DNA of 64,000 bases from Chloroflexota bacterium (GCA_029782365.1 JAKOUW010000009.1:124001-188000); one strand, 5' to 3'. Shown: positions 27,819-39,216, numbered from the stretch's first letter. Translations and numbers: made by a program. The notes: generated from the letters alone by a model not told the origin.

Positions 27819-28916
27819 CTATGGGTTTGTCGTGGTGGGCGTCGCAGTTGGCGCAGCGGTCGGTGACGGCGCAAGCGTCGGCTCGGGCGTAGCTGAAACT
27901 GCAGGCGCAGCCTGGGTGGGCAGCGGCAGCAGATAGGGCGAGTTTGCCGGCACCAGCATGGTTTGGATGCTTGGCGAGAGCTTGTTGACATACAGGTATT
28001 GAATCAACTGGGGGTTGTTCTGAATCGCCGTAGCGATCAGTGCCAGGGCTTTGGCTTCGGCTTCGGCCTGGATGAGACGGGCGTCAGCATCGCCTTTGGC
28101 GCGGATCACCACGGCATCTGCGGCGCCTTGGGCAGTCTGGCGAGCCTGCTCAGCTTCCTGGATCTTTTGCTCAACCACCAGCTTGGCCTGCTGGGCCTGT
28201 TGCTCAGCGATTTGTTTCTGCTCGATGGACGCCGAATATTCAGTGGAAAAAGTGATATTGCGCAGGAGGAAATCGAGCAGCATCAGTCCGTTCTCTTTAA
28301 GCTTGGCTTCCATCAGGGAGGTGATCGTCTGGGAAATTTCATCTCGCTTGGAAGTTACGACCTGTTCTACGCCGTATTGCGAAATGACATCGCGGATGAT
28401 GCCGCGCGCCATGGGACGCACCAGGCCATCAATATAGCGATCCTGCCACTCGATATGCACGCGCGTCACCTGTGTAGGGTCGATCTGGAAAATCACCGAG
28501 GCATCGATAAATACTTCCTGCCCATCAGAGGTGCGCGCTGAAATCGAATCATCACCCTGTATATTGCCTTCGGTCGTTGTCTTGGACATGGTATAGGTCT
28601 GGCGCGAGATTGGATAACGAATCACGTTTTCAAAGAAAGGGATTACCCAGCGCAAGCCAGGTTCGAGCGCCTGCTCGCGGTAACCTTTAGGCGCCAGGGC
28701 CGAAATGACGACACCGCGCTCCTCAGGCTGGATGAATATCACGCTGGTGGCAGCGCTGGAAAACAACGCCGCGACGATGACGATGCCAAGTACAATCGAA
28801 GTCCCGCCGCGCAGCGGCCGCCCACGCGACGCGCCAAGCACAGCAAAAATGATCACTACAATAGCGGCAAGCCAACTGACCGTAGCCAGTCCTTGAATAA
28901 ATATTGCGACGTTCAT
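27819..28916 (-). CDS. SPFH/band 7 (prohibitin-like) membrane protein
   Basis: Membrane-scaffold protein of the HflK/stomatin group. ATG 28916 with AAAGGAAA upstream is preferred to ATG 28943; 365 residues. It has two N-terminal hydrophobic segments (about 5-28 and 40-62), the band 7 domain from about 65 to 235, a long charged helix rich in Glu, Gln and Ala (about 225-290) typical of oligomerising SPFH proteins, and a Pro/Thr-rich tail. Its role here is unknown; it is the first gene of the operon with selD and ggt, and its stop overlaps the selD ribosome site. Confidence 0.87.
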   Translation of the reverse strand: MNVAIFIQGLATVSWLAAIVVIIFAVLGASRGRPLRGGTSIVLGIVIVAALFSSAATSVIFIQPEERGVVISALAPKGYREQALEPGLRWVIPFFENVIRYPISRQTYTMSKTTTEGNIQGDDSISARTSDGQEVFIDASVIFQIDPTQVTRVHIEWQDRYIDGLVRPMARGIIRDVISQYGVEQVVTSKRDEISQTITSLMEAKLKENGLMLLDFLLRNITFSTEYSASIEQKQIAEQQAQQAKLVVEQKIQEAEQARQTAQGAADAVVIRAKGDADARLIQAEAEAKALALIATAIQNNPQLIQYLYVNKLSPSIQTMLVPANSPYLLPLPTQAAPAVSATPEPTLAPSPTAAPTATPTTTNP

Positions 28917-28956
28917 AATGATTTCCTTTCTCCTTGCGCCCATCCGGCGCGTAAAG

Positions 28957-28995
28957 ATTATACTCCAACCACAATTAACTTAACGCGGGTATAAT
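28957..28995. promoter_or_regulatory. divergent promoter region between SPFH gene and rimO
   Basis: TATAAT on the minus strand (28962-28957) faces the SPFH gene and TATAAT on the plus strand (28990-28995) faces rimO. The -35 boxes are poor on both sides, so only the -10 elements are supported. Confidence 0.4.
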
Positions 28996-29054
28996 ACCCC
29001 GGATTTCGCTGCTTACTGTTTAGCGGTACTGGCAGCAATTGAAGGAAAAATTGG

Positions 29055-30404
29055 ATGAGCAATAAAACTTTTCACATGGTTTCTCTCGGCTGCGCCAAGA
29101 ACACCGTCGATTCGGACTCGATGGCCCAACTGTTAGCAGGCAATGGCTACCGGGCAGTCGCCGAAGCCCGCAAAGCCAGCGTTTTGGTGGTGAACACTTG
29201 CGGCTTTATTGGCCCGGCCAAAGAAGAATCGCTGCGTGTGCTGGCCGAACTGGCCGCGAAGAAGAAGAAAGGGCAGGTGCTGATCGCCGCCGGCTGCCTC
29301 ACTCAGCGCTACGGCATTGAAGTGGCGCAGCGCGTGCCGGGGATCGATGGCATTCTTGGAACCCGCCGCTGGATGGATATTGTAGATGTTGTCGAAGGAT
29401 TGCGCTCCAACGATCACCCTGAGCCCCGATACCACCTGCCCGACGCCGAAACAGTCGGCAGCGACGAGCACGGCGCGCTGCGCGTTTCCGTGCAGGGCGG
29501 CAGCGCCTATATTAAGATCGCCGATGGCTGCCGCCGGCCGTGCGCTTTCTGCGCCATTCCCCTGATTAAGGGCACGGCCGTCAGCCGACCAATCGAGGCG
29601 ATCGCGGCCGAAGCGCGCACCTTGCAAGAATACGGGGTGCACGAGATTATTATGATCGCCCAGGACACCACCGATTATGGACACGACCTGAGTATGAAGA
29701 ACGGCCTGGCGCGCTTGCTCCACGAGCTGACCAGGGCAGCGCCGCAGGTAGACTGGTTCCGCATCATGTACGCTTACCCGGGTTATGTCACAGATGAATT
29801 GATTGAAGTGATGGCAACCAACAAGCAGGTGGTGCATTACCTGGACATGCCCTTGCAGCACGCTCACCCCTTGACGTTACGCCGCATGCGCCGCCCTTCC
29901 AACATGGACTGGGTACGCAGCACGCTGTCCAAGATGCGCGCTGCTATTCCTGACCTGGCCCTGCGCACTACCTTTATTGTGGGCTATCCTGGCGAGACAG
30001 AGGAAGAATTCCAGGCGCTGCTGGATTTTGTAGAGGAAATCCGCTTTGATAAAGTAGGCGCGTTTAAATTCTCCTTCGAGCCAGGCACAACCAGCGAGCC
30101 GCTGGGCGACCCGGTCCCGGCCGAGTTAAAAGAAGAACGCTGGAACCGTCTGATGGAAAAACAGCAGCAGATCTCATTAGAGCGCAACCAGGCTTTCGTC
30201 GGCCGCCGGCTGGATGTGCTGATCGAGGGCGCCAGCGAGGGCATTTCGTTGGGCCGCAGCTACCGCGACGCACCCGAAATTGACGGCCTGGTTATCGTTG
30301 AAGGTGAACACCCCATCGGCCAGATGGCCGAGGTGCAAATCACCGGCGCCATGGCGTACGACTTATCTGGCGTGGCTGCCGGTCCGCTCAGAATTTTGGC
30401 CTAA
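29055..30404 (+). CDS. rimO: ribosomal protein S12 methylthiotransferase
   Basis: Radical-SAM enzyme that adds a methylthio group to an Asp of ribosomal protein S12. The 449-residue chain shows the MTTase N-domain with Cys13, Cys49 and Cys81 for the auxiliary cluster, the radical-SAM motif Cys159-x3-Cys163-x2-Cys166 in CRRPCAFC, and a C-terminal TRAM domain of about 65 residues. The start MSNKTFHMVSLGCAKNTVDS and the motif spacing favour RimO over MiaB. It stands alone between the SPFH operon and a converging oxidoreductase gene. Confidence 0.94.
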   Translation: MSNKTFHMVSLGCAKNTVDSDSMAQLLAGNGYRAVAEARKASVLVVNTCGFIGPAKEESLRVLAELAAKKKKGQVLIAAGCLTQRYGIEVAQRVPGIDGILGTRRWMDIVDVVEGLRSNDHPEPRYHLPDAETVGSDEHGALRVSVQGGSAYIKIADGCRRPCAFCAIPLIKGTAVSRPIEAIAAEARTLQEYGVHEIIMIAQDTTDYGHDLSMKNGLARLLHELTRAAPQVDWFRIMYAYPGYVTDELIEVMATNKQVVHYLDMPLQHAHPLTLRRMRRPSNMDWVRSTLSKMRAAIPDLALRTTFIVGYPGETEEEFQALLDFVEEIRFDKVGAFKFSFEPGTTSEPLGDPVPAELKEERWNRLMEKQQQISLERNQAFVGRRLDVLIEGASEGISLGRSYRDAPEIDGLVIVEGEHPIGQMAEVQITGAMAYDLSGVAAGPLRILA

Positions 30405-30467
30405 AGCCGAAAGACAAAGCCTGTAAGCCGTTATGCGTTTTTCGATCTGAAGACCACCCCGGAGCGC

Positions 30468-31628
30468 TCAGGTCCAGATATTGTTATAGTTGCCCCTCAC
30501 CAGCCTGCCCTCGCCAAAGCGGGAGGGCGCCAGCGGTGAAATGTCCACCGTGCTGGCTTTGCCATCCAGGATGAGCTCTGCCATGCACAATCCTACGGCC
30601 GGCGCGGTCTTGAAGCCGGTGCCGCTGTGGCCGCAGTCGAGGTAAAAGCCGTCTGGCCCGGCTGCACCCAGGATCGGATGCTGATCGGGAGTCAAGCCAT
30701 CGTAACCTCCGTGAGCGCTTTGTAAGGCGCCAGCCTGCATAGCCGGAACGCGCAAACACAGGCGGTCAATCGCCCGCTCGACAAAACCAGAGCGGGCGCG
30801 CTCCGTGTCGCTGTCCGGCGGTTCACCCAGAGGGTTGCCATCTTCTAGGCCAACCAAGGTCAACCCACCTTCTGGCCGGAAATACATTTCGTTGCCAAAA
30901 TCAATCACCGTCGGGTGAGAAAGGCCAATCTCAGGCGGGCGCACGACAAACATAGTGTCATGACGCCAGGTATTGTAGGGGATATCTAACCCCACCGAGG
31001 TGTTGATTTGCCCGGCCCAGGCTCCTGCTGCGTTGACTACGATCGGCGCCCAGAACACGCCCTGGTCGGAGCGCACACCCTTGACCTGGTTATGATCGAC
31101 GATCACACTGCTTACCTGGCAGTCCTGCAGCAGACGGGCGCCTTTCTGCCGAGCGGCGCTCATCAGGGCATTGGCGGCGTCGCTCGGCATGGCATAGCCG
31201 GACTCAGGCTCATAGGCCGCCGCCTGGATATCCTGTGTGGCAAAATGCGGTGCCAGGCGTTTGACATCGTCTGCGCTGACCAGCAGGGCAGGGATGCCGA
31301 TGGCCTGGTGCATGCGCACATTGGCTTTCAAAGCCTCGACCAGCTCGGGGGGGACCAGCTGAAGAAAGCCAGTACGGGTGAAGCCACAGTGACCGCCAAC
31401 CAGCTCGCGCCAGTTGCGGAAATAGCGGAATGATTCCCACGCCAGGCGTGAATCCACTTCGGTATCGTAATGCATGCGCACCAGGCCGCTGGAACGCCCA
31501 GTAGCCCCGGCCGCCACAAATTTCTTCTCGAGCACCACAACCTGGACCTGCCGTTGGGCCAGATGGAAGGCCAGGCTGGCGCCTTGAACACCGCCGCCGA
31601 TAATAATGACATCTGCTGTAAGAGTCAT
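30468..31628 (-). CDS. FAD-dependent amino acid/sarcosine oxidase-like protein
   Basis: Oxidoreductase of the DAO superfamily, close in layout to sarcosine oxidase subunit beta or glycine oxidase. ATG 31628 is chosen with GAAAGG upstream; 386 residues. The dinucleotide-binding motif VIIIGGGVQGASLA is at 7-20, the FAD segment GATGRSSGLVR near 43-53, and the C-terminal HSGTGFKTAPAVG segment closes the FAD site. Substrate unknown. It lies 22 bp behind a dikinase gene and is probably cotranscribed with it. Confidence 0.85.
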   Translation of the reverse strand: MTLTADVIIIGGGVQGASLAFHLAQRQVQVVVLEKKFVAAGATGRSSGLVRMHYDTEVDSRLAWESFRYFRNWRELVGGHCGFTRTGFLQLVPPELVEALKANVRMHQAIGIPALLVSADDVKRLAPHFATQDIQAAAYEPESGYAMPSDAANALMSAARQKGARLLQDCQVSSVIVDHNQVKGVRSDQGVFWAPIVVNAAGAWAGQINTSVGLDIPYNTWRHDTMFVVRPPEIGLSHPTVIDFGNEMYFRPEGGLTLVGLEDGNPLGEPPDSDTERARSGFVERAIDRLCLRVPAMQAGALQSAHGGYDGLTPDQHPILGAAGPDGFYLDCGHSGTGFKTAPAVGLCMAELILDGKASTVDISPLAPSRFGEGRLVRGNYNNIWT

Positions 31629-31650
31629 GCAAACAAACCTTTCTTCTGAA

Positions 31651-34380
31651 TCAAGACTGCTCCAACAACACAATCTGCCCGGTGGAGCCGTCCATGCGGA
31701 TCAATTGACCGGTTTTCAACCGTTGAGTAGCCTGGTCCAGCCCAACGATAGCCGGAATGCCGTACTCACGCGCCACCACTGCCCCGTGCGTCATCATCCC
31801 ACCAACCTCCATGATCAACCCACTGGCTGTCAGAAATAACGGCGTCCAGGATGGATCGGTACCCGGGCACACCAAAATCTCACCGGGCTGTAAGCCTGCA
31901 TGATGAGGATCCAACACCACACGTACACGGCCTTTGGCCTGGCCGGGGGAGACCGGGCTGCCAACTAGGGCGCCGTTGGTATCCTCTAACTGACCCAGGC
32001 CCTCATAAAAGGCGCGGCCATCACTGAGCAGCAAACGCGGAATATTGCGCCGCCGCTGTTCGCGCTGATATTCGGCGCGGCGGCTGGCAACCAGGCCGCG
32101 CCAATCCTGCGGTTGGCGAGCGGCAAACTGCTTCAACTCGTCGAAGGTCAGGAAGAACACGTCATCGGACTGGGTCAAATCGCCGGCTTGCGCCAGGTCC
32201 TGCCCGCTTTCCAACAAAGCCCGGCGGATGAAATACATCAGGCGCACCGCAAAAAACTTGGGGTTCTCTCGCATGCCCATCAACTGGCGCGCCCGACTGG
32301 CAAAGAAACGCAGAAGGCGGGATTTCAGCCAGCCGCCATGTGACTGGCGCACCATCCTCGCCAATTCTTCGACTGCCTGGCTGGCAGCCTGGGCGCCGCG
32401 GCCGAACACTGCATCCGGAGCCTGCGCCTGATCTTCAATAGCCAGGTAATTGCTCAACATACTGAATACATACGATGGGTCGTCAGCCCAACGGCCGCGC
32501 CCCAAATCGATCTCGGCCAGGCCGCGCCCCCCATATTTTTCCAAAAAACGGCGAATAGGCCGCATGATTTTCTCAACCATCCTGCCAGAAAGATACTGTG
32601 CAGCCAGATCGCTGGAAGACTGGCTCTGGAAATATTGCAATACGGCCGGGTCGCTTTTCAGCTCCCTGGCAATCTCCCATAATTCCAGATCCATCTGCGT
32701 GGTGGGGTTATACGGCATGCCGCGTGTCGCCTGCAGCACCAGATCGCGCAGCCGCTTCTTGTCTGTAGGACTGGCAGCGTTATTGGCCAGCATATTCATA
32801 AAATTCCAGGAAGCCATCCCCGAGGCAACCGCCGAGATAAACAGTCTGAACATCGACAGGAAACGATCGCTGACCACCTCCGGCATGAGGTCGGCCCGGG
32901 CAGCGAGCTTTTGCCAGTGATCGCCCTGGATAGCGGCGGCTTTCTTTTCCAGCGCGCGCAGGATGTTCTCACTGTAGCTGATTATATAGCTTCGTCGCGC
33001 TGTTGGCGCTGCCATGTTGAGCAGCACATTGCCCACCAGCGGGAGAAGAAACCGAGCCAGGCGCAGGCGCCCCTGCAGGCTGACTCCAGCGCGACGCGGC
33101 TGCAGTCCAGGGTCCTGCCAAATTTGCTGGACAGCCTGGCCAGTGCCTGGTTCCACCATGCTTAAAACCGTTGGCACAGCTTTGCGGCCGACCGAATTGG
33201 TCAGCACCGGGGTGAAATTCACCCACAGACGGGCGGCTGCTGTGTACAGCGCGGTCTGGGTGGCGCCGGTGACATGCACGCCGAACATCCCGGCTCCGCG
33301 AGCAAAAAGCACGCGCACAGCGTCGATGCCCAACGGCGTCATCGGGTCCAGCATACCCTGCACAGCGGCAAAAGAGAAGAAAGCTTTCAACGGTTTTGCC
33401 GGCAGGCCGGCAGGCAGGGGGAACAGCGAGGTGACGGGCCGTGACTGCAGCAGGTAAAGGCGTCCGCCTGCCCAGGCCCATTCGATATCCTGCGGGAACC
33501 CATATTCAGCCTGCACCTGCGCGCCAAGCTGCGCCAACGCAGTGATCTGTTCATCTGCCAACGCCTGGACATCAGAGCGCGGCTGCTCTTCGGTCTGGGT
33601 GCCGCCGCCCGCTTTGCCGTGGATGGCAAGCGCTTTCGCCCCCAGGGACTTGTGGATCACAGCGCCTTTGCCCAGGTCCACTACATAATGGTCGGGCTCC
33701 ACCTGGCCTGAGACCAACGCCTCCCCCAACCCCAGCGTGGCATCGATCACGATCTCGCTGCGCAGGCCGCTGAGAGGGTTGGCAGTGAACATTACTCCTG
33801 ACGCCTGACTCTCTACCATTGTCTGCACCACCACTGCCAGGGCGGCCTCGCTGTGCGCTACCTGGTTGCGCGCCCGGTATCCGATGGCGCGGGCGGTCCA
33901 CAAACTGCTCCAGCAGTTCACCACAGCCTGGCAAACCTGCTCGCTGCCCACAATGTTCAAATAGGTGTCCTGCTGCCCGGCGAAGGACATATCTGGCAGG
34001 TCTTCGGCAGTCGCTGAGGAGCGCACCGCCACCTCCGCACCGTCCAGCCGCTCATAAGCCGCCAGGATTTGCTCCTTTAACTCTGGCCTCAGCACACCGG
34101 CGGCGAAGAGCGCCCGGATATGCCTGGATACTTCTTCCAGCGCCTGCAGATCGGCTGGATCGACCCGCTCAACCATCGTCAAAATGGGTTGGATGAGCTG
34201 ATTATCCGCCATGAAATCGTGATATGCCCGGGTGGTGAGCAAAAAACCGGGCGGCACCGGAAAACCGGCTCGCGCCAGGCGCGCCAGGTTCATCCCTTTG
34301 CCGCCAACCAGCGCCAGGCTGGCTTGTTCGGATGCCAGGGGTAAAATCCAAAGGGAGATAGGGTATATTGGGTTGGTCAT
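31651..34380 (-). CDS. PEP-synthase-type dikinase, rifampin phosphotransferase-like
   Basis: An ATP-dependent phosphotransferase of 909 residues. Residues 20-320 are a PPDK-type ATP-grasp domain (VGGKGMNLARL, SSATAEDLPDMSFAGQQ, DIEWAWAGGRLYLLQSRPV). A large helical middle domain spans about 330-790, and the C-terminal swivelling domain has the phosphohistidine His865 in GGMMTHGAVVAREYG. The TIM-barrel PEP domain of true PEP synthase is missing, and the order ATP, middle, His domain is that of rifampin phosphotransferase. Whether it phosphorylates an antibiotic is not shown by sequence. It leads an operon with the FAD oxidoreductase gene. Confidence 0.82.
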   Translation of the reverse strand: MTNPIYPISLWILPLASEQASLALVGGKGMNLARLARAGFPVPPGFLLTTRAYHDFMADNQLIQPILTMVERVDPADLQALEEVSRHIRALFAAGVLRPELKEQILAAYERLDGAEVAVRSSATAEDLPDMSFAGQQDTYLNIVGSEQVCQAVVNCWSSLWTARAIGYRARNQVAHSEAALAVVVQTMVESQASGVMFTANPLSGLRSEIVIDATLGLGEALVSGQVEPDHYVVDLGKGAVIHKSLGAKALAIHGKAGGGTQTEEQPRSDVQALADEQITALAQLGAQVQAEYGFPQDIEWAWAGGRLYLLQSRPVTSLFPLPAGLPAKPLKAFFSFAAVQGMLDPMTPLGIDAVRVLFARGAGMFGVHVTGATQTALYTAAARLWVNFTPVLTNSVGRKAVPTVLSMVEPGTGQAVQQIWQDPGLQPRRAGVSLQGRLRLARFLLPLVGNVLLNMAAPTARRSYIISYSENILRALEKKAAAIQGDHWQKLAARADLMPEVVSDRFLSMFRLFISAVASGMASWNFMNMLANNAASPTDKKRLRDLVLQATRGMPYNPTTQMDLELWEIARELKSDPAVLQYFQSQSSSDLAAQYLSGRMVEKIMRPIRRFLEKYGGRGLAEIDLGRGRWADDPSYVFSMLSNYLAIEDQAQAPDAVFGRGAQAASQAVEELARMVRQSHGGWLKSRLLRFFASRARQLMGMRENPKFFAVRLMYFIRRALLESGQDLAQAGDLTQSDDVFFLTFDELKQFAARQPQDWRGLVASRRAEYQREQRRRNIPRLLLSDGRAFYEGLGQLEDTNGALVGSPVSPGQAKGRVRVVLDPHHAGLQPGEILVCPGTDPSWTPLFLTASGLIMEVGGMMTHGAVVAREYGIPAIVGLDQATQRLKTGQLIRMDGSTGQIVLLEQS

Positions 34381-34434
34381 GGTATAAAAGTCTTTCGATC
34401 AGCTATTGACGAGCGCAGACAGCCTGCCGGCAGC

Positions 34435-36085
<1,651 letters not shown>

Positions 36086-36292
36086 CTATTCCCAATTCAC
36101 ATCTTGCTCGCCAGTTGGGAGTGCTTTCTGAGCGCCGCTAATGCCGTTGTGAGTTGGAGACAAAGCCTCGTCTGCCAGGCGGCGCGTGCCCTCGTTGGGA
36201 TCGAAGGGTTTTTGGCTTTCATCCTCTTCCCAGGTGATGGTGATTGAGACAATCTTGATTTTGGTGATCAGGCGCTGAACAACTTTTGGCAT
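36086..36292 (-). CDS. small hypothetical protein, 68 aa
   Basis: Unrecognised. ATG 36292 has AGGAA seven bases upstream, which is the main support for it being a gene; a longer frame starts at 36346. The protein has a basic, beta-prone N-terminus (PKVVQRLITKIKIVSITITW) and an acidic, polar C-terminus that looks unstructured. It is divergent from the STAND regulator gene and shares a short promoter region with it. Confidence 0.5.
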   Translation of the reverse strand: MPKVVQRLITKIKIVSITITWEEDESQKPFDPNEGTRRLADEALSPTHNGISGAQKALPTGEQDVNWE

Positions 36293-36363
36293 GCGAATTT
36301 TCCTGTGGGAAATATTTCTCACCTGTTGATGCCTATAATGTATCAAAAAGCGCTCCGAAAAGT

Positions 36364-36402
36364 TTGACTTTTCTTGTCAAAGAGACTGAAGGTGCGTAGA
36401 AT
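36364..36402 (+). promoter_or_regulatory. promoter and inverted repeat before the STAND gene
   Basis: TTGTCA (36374-36379) and TAGAAT (36397-36402) are 17 bp apart. The -35 box is inside an inverted repeat TTGAC-N7-GTCAA (36364-36380), a possible operator for the XRE domain of the gene product. Confidence 0.6.
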
Positions 36403-36423
36403 AAAGGGCTATGAGGTTCTTTC

Positions 36424-39216
36424 ATGGCTCTGCCAGCCGCCCAAACATTTGGTGAACTGCTCAAGTACTTACGCCGCCGGGCGCGCATCACCCAGCGGGA
36501 GCTGGCAATTGCGGTTGGCTACACCGAAGCCCACATCTCACGGTTGGAAAGCAACGAACGCACTCCCGACCTGGCGACGGTCGCCGCATTGTTCGTGCCG
36601 GCTCTTTACCTGGAGGATGACCCTGAGCTGATCGAGCGCCTGCTCAAGCTGGCTGCCCTGGCGCGCCACGAACAGCATTTCTCCAAAGTCACCATCAACC
36701 AGATCACAGTTGAGCATCACATGGAACAAGAGCTGGGGGCGCTTGAGGATCTCCCAGGTCTGCTGCCGCACACCATCGAACGCCCGGCGTTAGAGCGCCG
36801 CCTGCACGCGGCTCTGGAAAAAGAACATAGTGTGGTCCTGAGCGGCCTGCCTGGTGTCGGCAAAACCGTGCTGGCCGCCAGCGCAGCCCGGCAGTGCGCG
36901 CCGCGTCCTGTGTTCTGGATCACGCTGACCGGCGGCGTAAACACTGCCGCCGAAGCGGTGGCCCGGCAGGTCGCTCTGTTTTTACTGGCCCTCGGGCAGA
37001 CGCAGGTGAGACCGATCGTCGAACACCGCACCGACTCAGCGCCCATGCCGCTTGACCAGCAACTCTTGCTCCTGCGGGCTGCATTGGTGAAACAGCCTGC
37101 CTTGCTGTGCCTCGATGATGTGCACCTACTGCTCGATAATGAGAAGAGCCTGGCCCTGTTACGCCATCTGATGACCACCACGCCCGCCTGGTTTTTGCTC
37201 ACCAGCCGGCAGGATGTGCCCCTGCCCGCCTTGCATATCAAGTTGAGCGGGTTGGAACGCTCCGAGGGGCTTGAACTGGTGGAGTGCCTGGGCCTCAAGC
37301 TGGAGCCAGGCCTGGCAGAGCGTCTGCTTGCACGCACCGGCGGCAGCCCGATGCTGATCAAGCTTTCGGCCGGTCAAATATTGGAGCAGGAAAGCGAACC
37401 GCGCGCTTTCATCGAACATATCGAGACACAACCACAGGTGGCAGGTTATTTGCTTAACACTATCATGCGCGATCTTTCGCCTGCCGCTCAGTGGATGGCC
37501 TCGCTGGTGGCAGTATTCCGCCGCCCGGTGAATATGTACGATGAAGTCTTGAACGAACTGTTGGAAAAAACAGGACAGCCATGGAATTCGAACGCGGCGT
37601 TGGACGAACTGCAGTGTCATCACCTGGTGGAGGATGCCCACCGAGCCAGTCTGCACCCATTGGTGCGCGATCATCTCCAGGCCACTCTAGGGGCTAACCC
37701 CAGCCTGAACAGGCAGCTCCACCGTCTGGCGGCCGAATGGTCCGAGCAGTCAGCAGGCGACCTGGTTGAAGCCGCCTACCATTGGATTCACGCCGGAGAT
37801 GTGGAGCAGGCCATCGAGGTCATCGGCGATAAAAGCGAACTGCTGCAGAACAGAGGCCAGTCGCAGGCGGCTGTAGATGTGGTCGATGAGGCTTTTGAAC
37901 GCCTGCGGCACAGGCGCGGTGATACCAGCAGTCTGCGCATGCAGTTGTACACGGCGCGCGGCGACTTTTTAACCGGAAAGGTGCGCGCCGCCGAGGCCGA
38001 AGCCAGCTATCGAGAAGCCCTGGCCCTGGCGCACGGCATTCCAACTGTGCGCGCCCAAATCGTGCGCAAGCTGGCGCATTTGCTCATGCAGCGCAGCCAG
38101 CCCGCTGAAGCCATGACGCTCTGCCAATCCGCGCTGGCTGAGCTCCTGCCAGGCGATATTGTCCTGGCTTCCCGTTTGACAGTCGCGCTGGCGCGCGCGC
38201 ATCTGATGCAGTCGCACTATGTAGAAGCCGAAAAGGCCGCCAGCGAAGCGCTGACCCTCGCCAACCAGTTCACCGAGCTGCTGCCGGATGTGGCCAATGA
38301 TGTGCGCGCCCGCGCCGAGCGCACCCTGGGCTGGATCAGCTACACGCGCCACCCGCAGGGCATGGAATCCCTGGGACATTACCGGAAAGCGCTGGACTAT
38401 GCCCGCCGCGCCGGCCTGCGCAGCATTGAAAACTCGGCGCTCTCGAACTTGGCTACCGCCCTCAGCGAACAAGGCAATCTGGACAGCGCCCAGCAGTTTT
38501 ACCAGGAAGCCCTGCAAGGATTCGAAATGCTGGGAGATTTGTACGGCACCGCCGGAGTCCTGCACAACCTGGGGCTGGTTGCGCACGAACGCGGCGATTA
38601 TGAAGCGGGGCTGCGATTCGCCGAGCGGGCAAGCGAATTGGAGTGGCAGATTGGCGACCTCGAGGGCGCGCTGATCACCGACGCCGCCCGGGCTTCCATG
38701 ATGCTGTCGATGAACCGGTCGGCAGAGGCGCGCCAGGTGCTGGAACGCGCCCTGGCGGGCAACCAGGGCTCCTCCGACACATGGACGCTGGGGAGCTGCT
38801 TGTGTACGTTATCAGAGGTTCAGCTCGTGCAGGGTGAACTGAAGGCGGCGCGCCTCACCAACCAGCGCGTCCTGGCGATCCCGGGCCTGCAGCACAACGC
38901 CCGCATGTTGGCCTGGGCGCAAAGCGGCTCAGCGCTCTTGCATATCTGCAGCGGAGAGAGCGCCGCCGCCCTGGAACTGGTGGCGGCCGAACCGGCCGGC
39001 GACCTGGGCGCAGAGCTGACCTGCCGCTGGTGGATGGTGCAGTGCGCCGCTCTGCTGGCTAACGACGGCTTGCAAGCCGCCCAGCACAAAGCGCGCTGGC
39101 TGATTGCCGAGGCCAGGCAGCGCGGTTACCGCAGGCCGCTCAAAGCCATCGAACGCTTTTTGGAACAACCCGGGCTGAGCGCCACCGAGCTGGCGCGCCT
39201 GATCGTGACGAGCTAA
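36424..39216 (+). CDS. XRE-STAND ATPase with TPR repeats
   Basis: A 930-residue signalling or regulatory protein. Residues 8-60 are an XRE helix-turn-helix (TQRELAIAVGYTEAHISRLE). Residues 120-400 are an NB-ARC-like STAND ATPase with Walker A GLPGVGKT at 141-148 and Walker B LLCLDD at 227-232. From about 440 to the end there are TPR-like helical pairs. The layout matches MalT/AfsR-like regulators with the DNA-binding domain at the front, as is common in Chloroflexota and Actinobacteria. Ligand binding to the TPR part would release ATP-driven oligomerisation; the ligand and targets are unknown. GAGG lies seven bases before the ATG. Confidence 0.87.
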   Translation: MALPAAQTFGELLKYLRRRARITQRELAIAVGYTEAHISRLESNERTPDLATVAALFVPALYLEDDPELIERLLKLAALARHEQHFSKVTINQITVEHHMEQELGALEDLPGLLPHTIERPALERRLHAALEKEHSVVLSGLPGVGKTVLAASAARQCAPRPVFWITLTGGVNTAAEAVARQVALFLLALGQTQVRPIVEHRTDSAPMPLDQQLLLLRAALVKQPALLCLDDVHLLLDNEKSLALLRHLMTTTPAWFLLTSRQDVPLPALHIKLSGLERSEGLELVECLGLKLEPGLAERLLARTGGSPMLIKLSAGQILEQESEPRAFIEHIETQPQVAGYLLNTIMRDLSPAAQWMASLVAVFRRPVNMYDEVLNELLEKTGQPWNSNAALDELQCHHLVEDAHRASLHPLVRDHLQATLGANPSLNRQLHRLAAEWSEQSAGDLVEAAYHWIHAGDVEQAIEVIGDKSELLQNRGQSQAAVDVVDEAFERLRHRRGDTSSLRMQLYTARGDFLTGKVRAAEAEASYREALALAHGIPTVRAQIVRKLAHLLMQRSQPAEAMTLCQSALAELLPGDIVLASRLTVALARAHLMQSHYVEAEKAASEALTLANQFTELLPDVANDVRARAERTLGWISYTRHPQGMESLGHYRKALDYARRAGLRSIENSALSNLATALSEQGNLDSAQQFYQEALQGFEMLGDLYGTAGVLHNLGLVAHERGDYEAGLRFAERASELEWQIGDLEGALITDAARASMMLSMNRSAEARQVLERALAGNQGSSDTWTLGSCLCTLSEVQLVQGELKAARLTNQRVLAIPGLQHNARMLAWAQSGSALLHICSGESAAALELVAAEPAGDLGAELTCRWWMVQCAALLANDGLQAAQHKARWLIAEARQRGYRRPLKAIERFLEQPGLSATELARLIVTS

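Noticed and set aside
27638..27991. Arg-rich minus-strand frame over the selD start, and the idea that selD is a broken pseudogene
   Set aside because: The Arg-rich frame is a shadow; the only interruption in selD is a UGA at the known Cys/Sec position with intact flanks, so recoding explains it better than decay.
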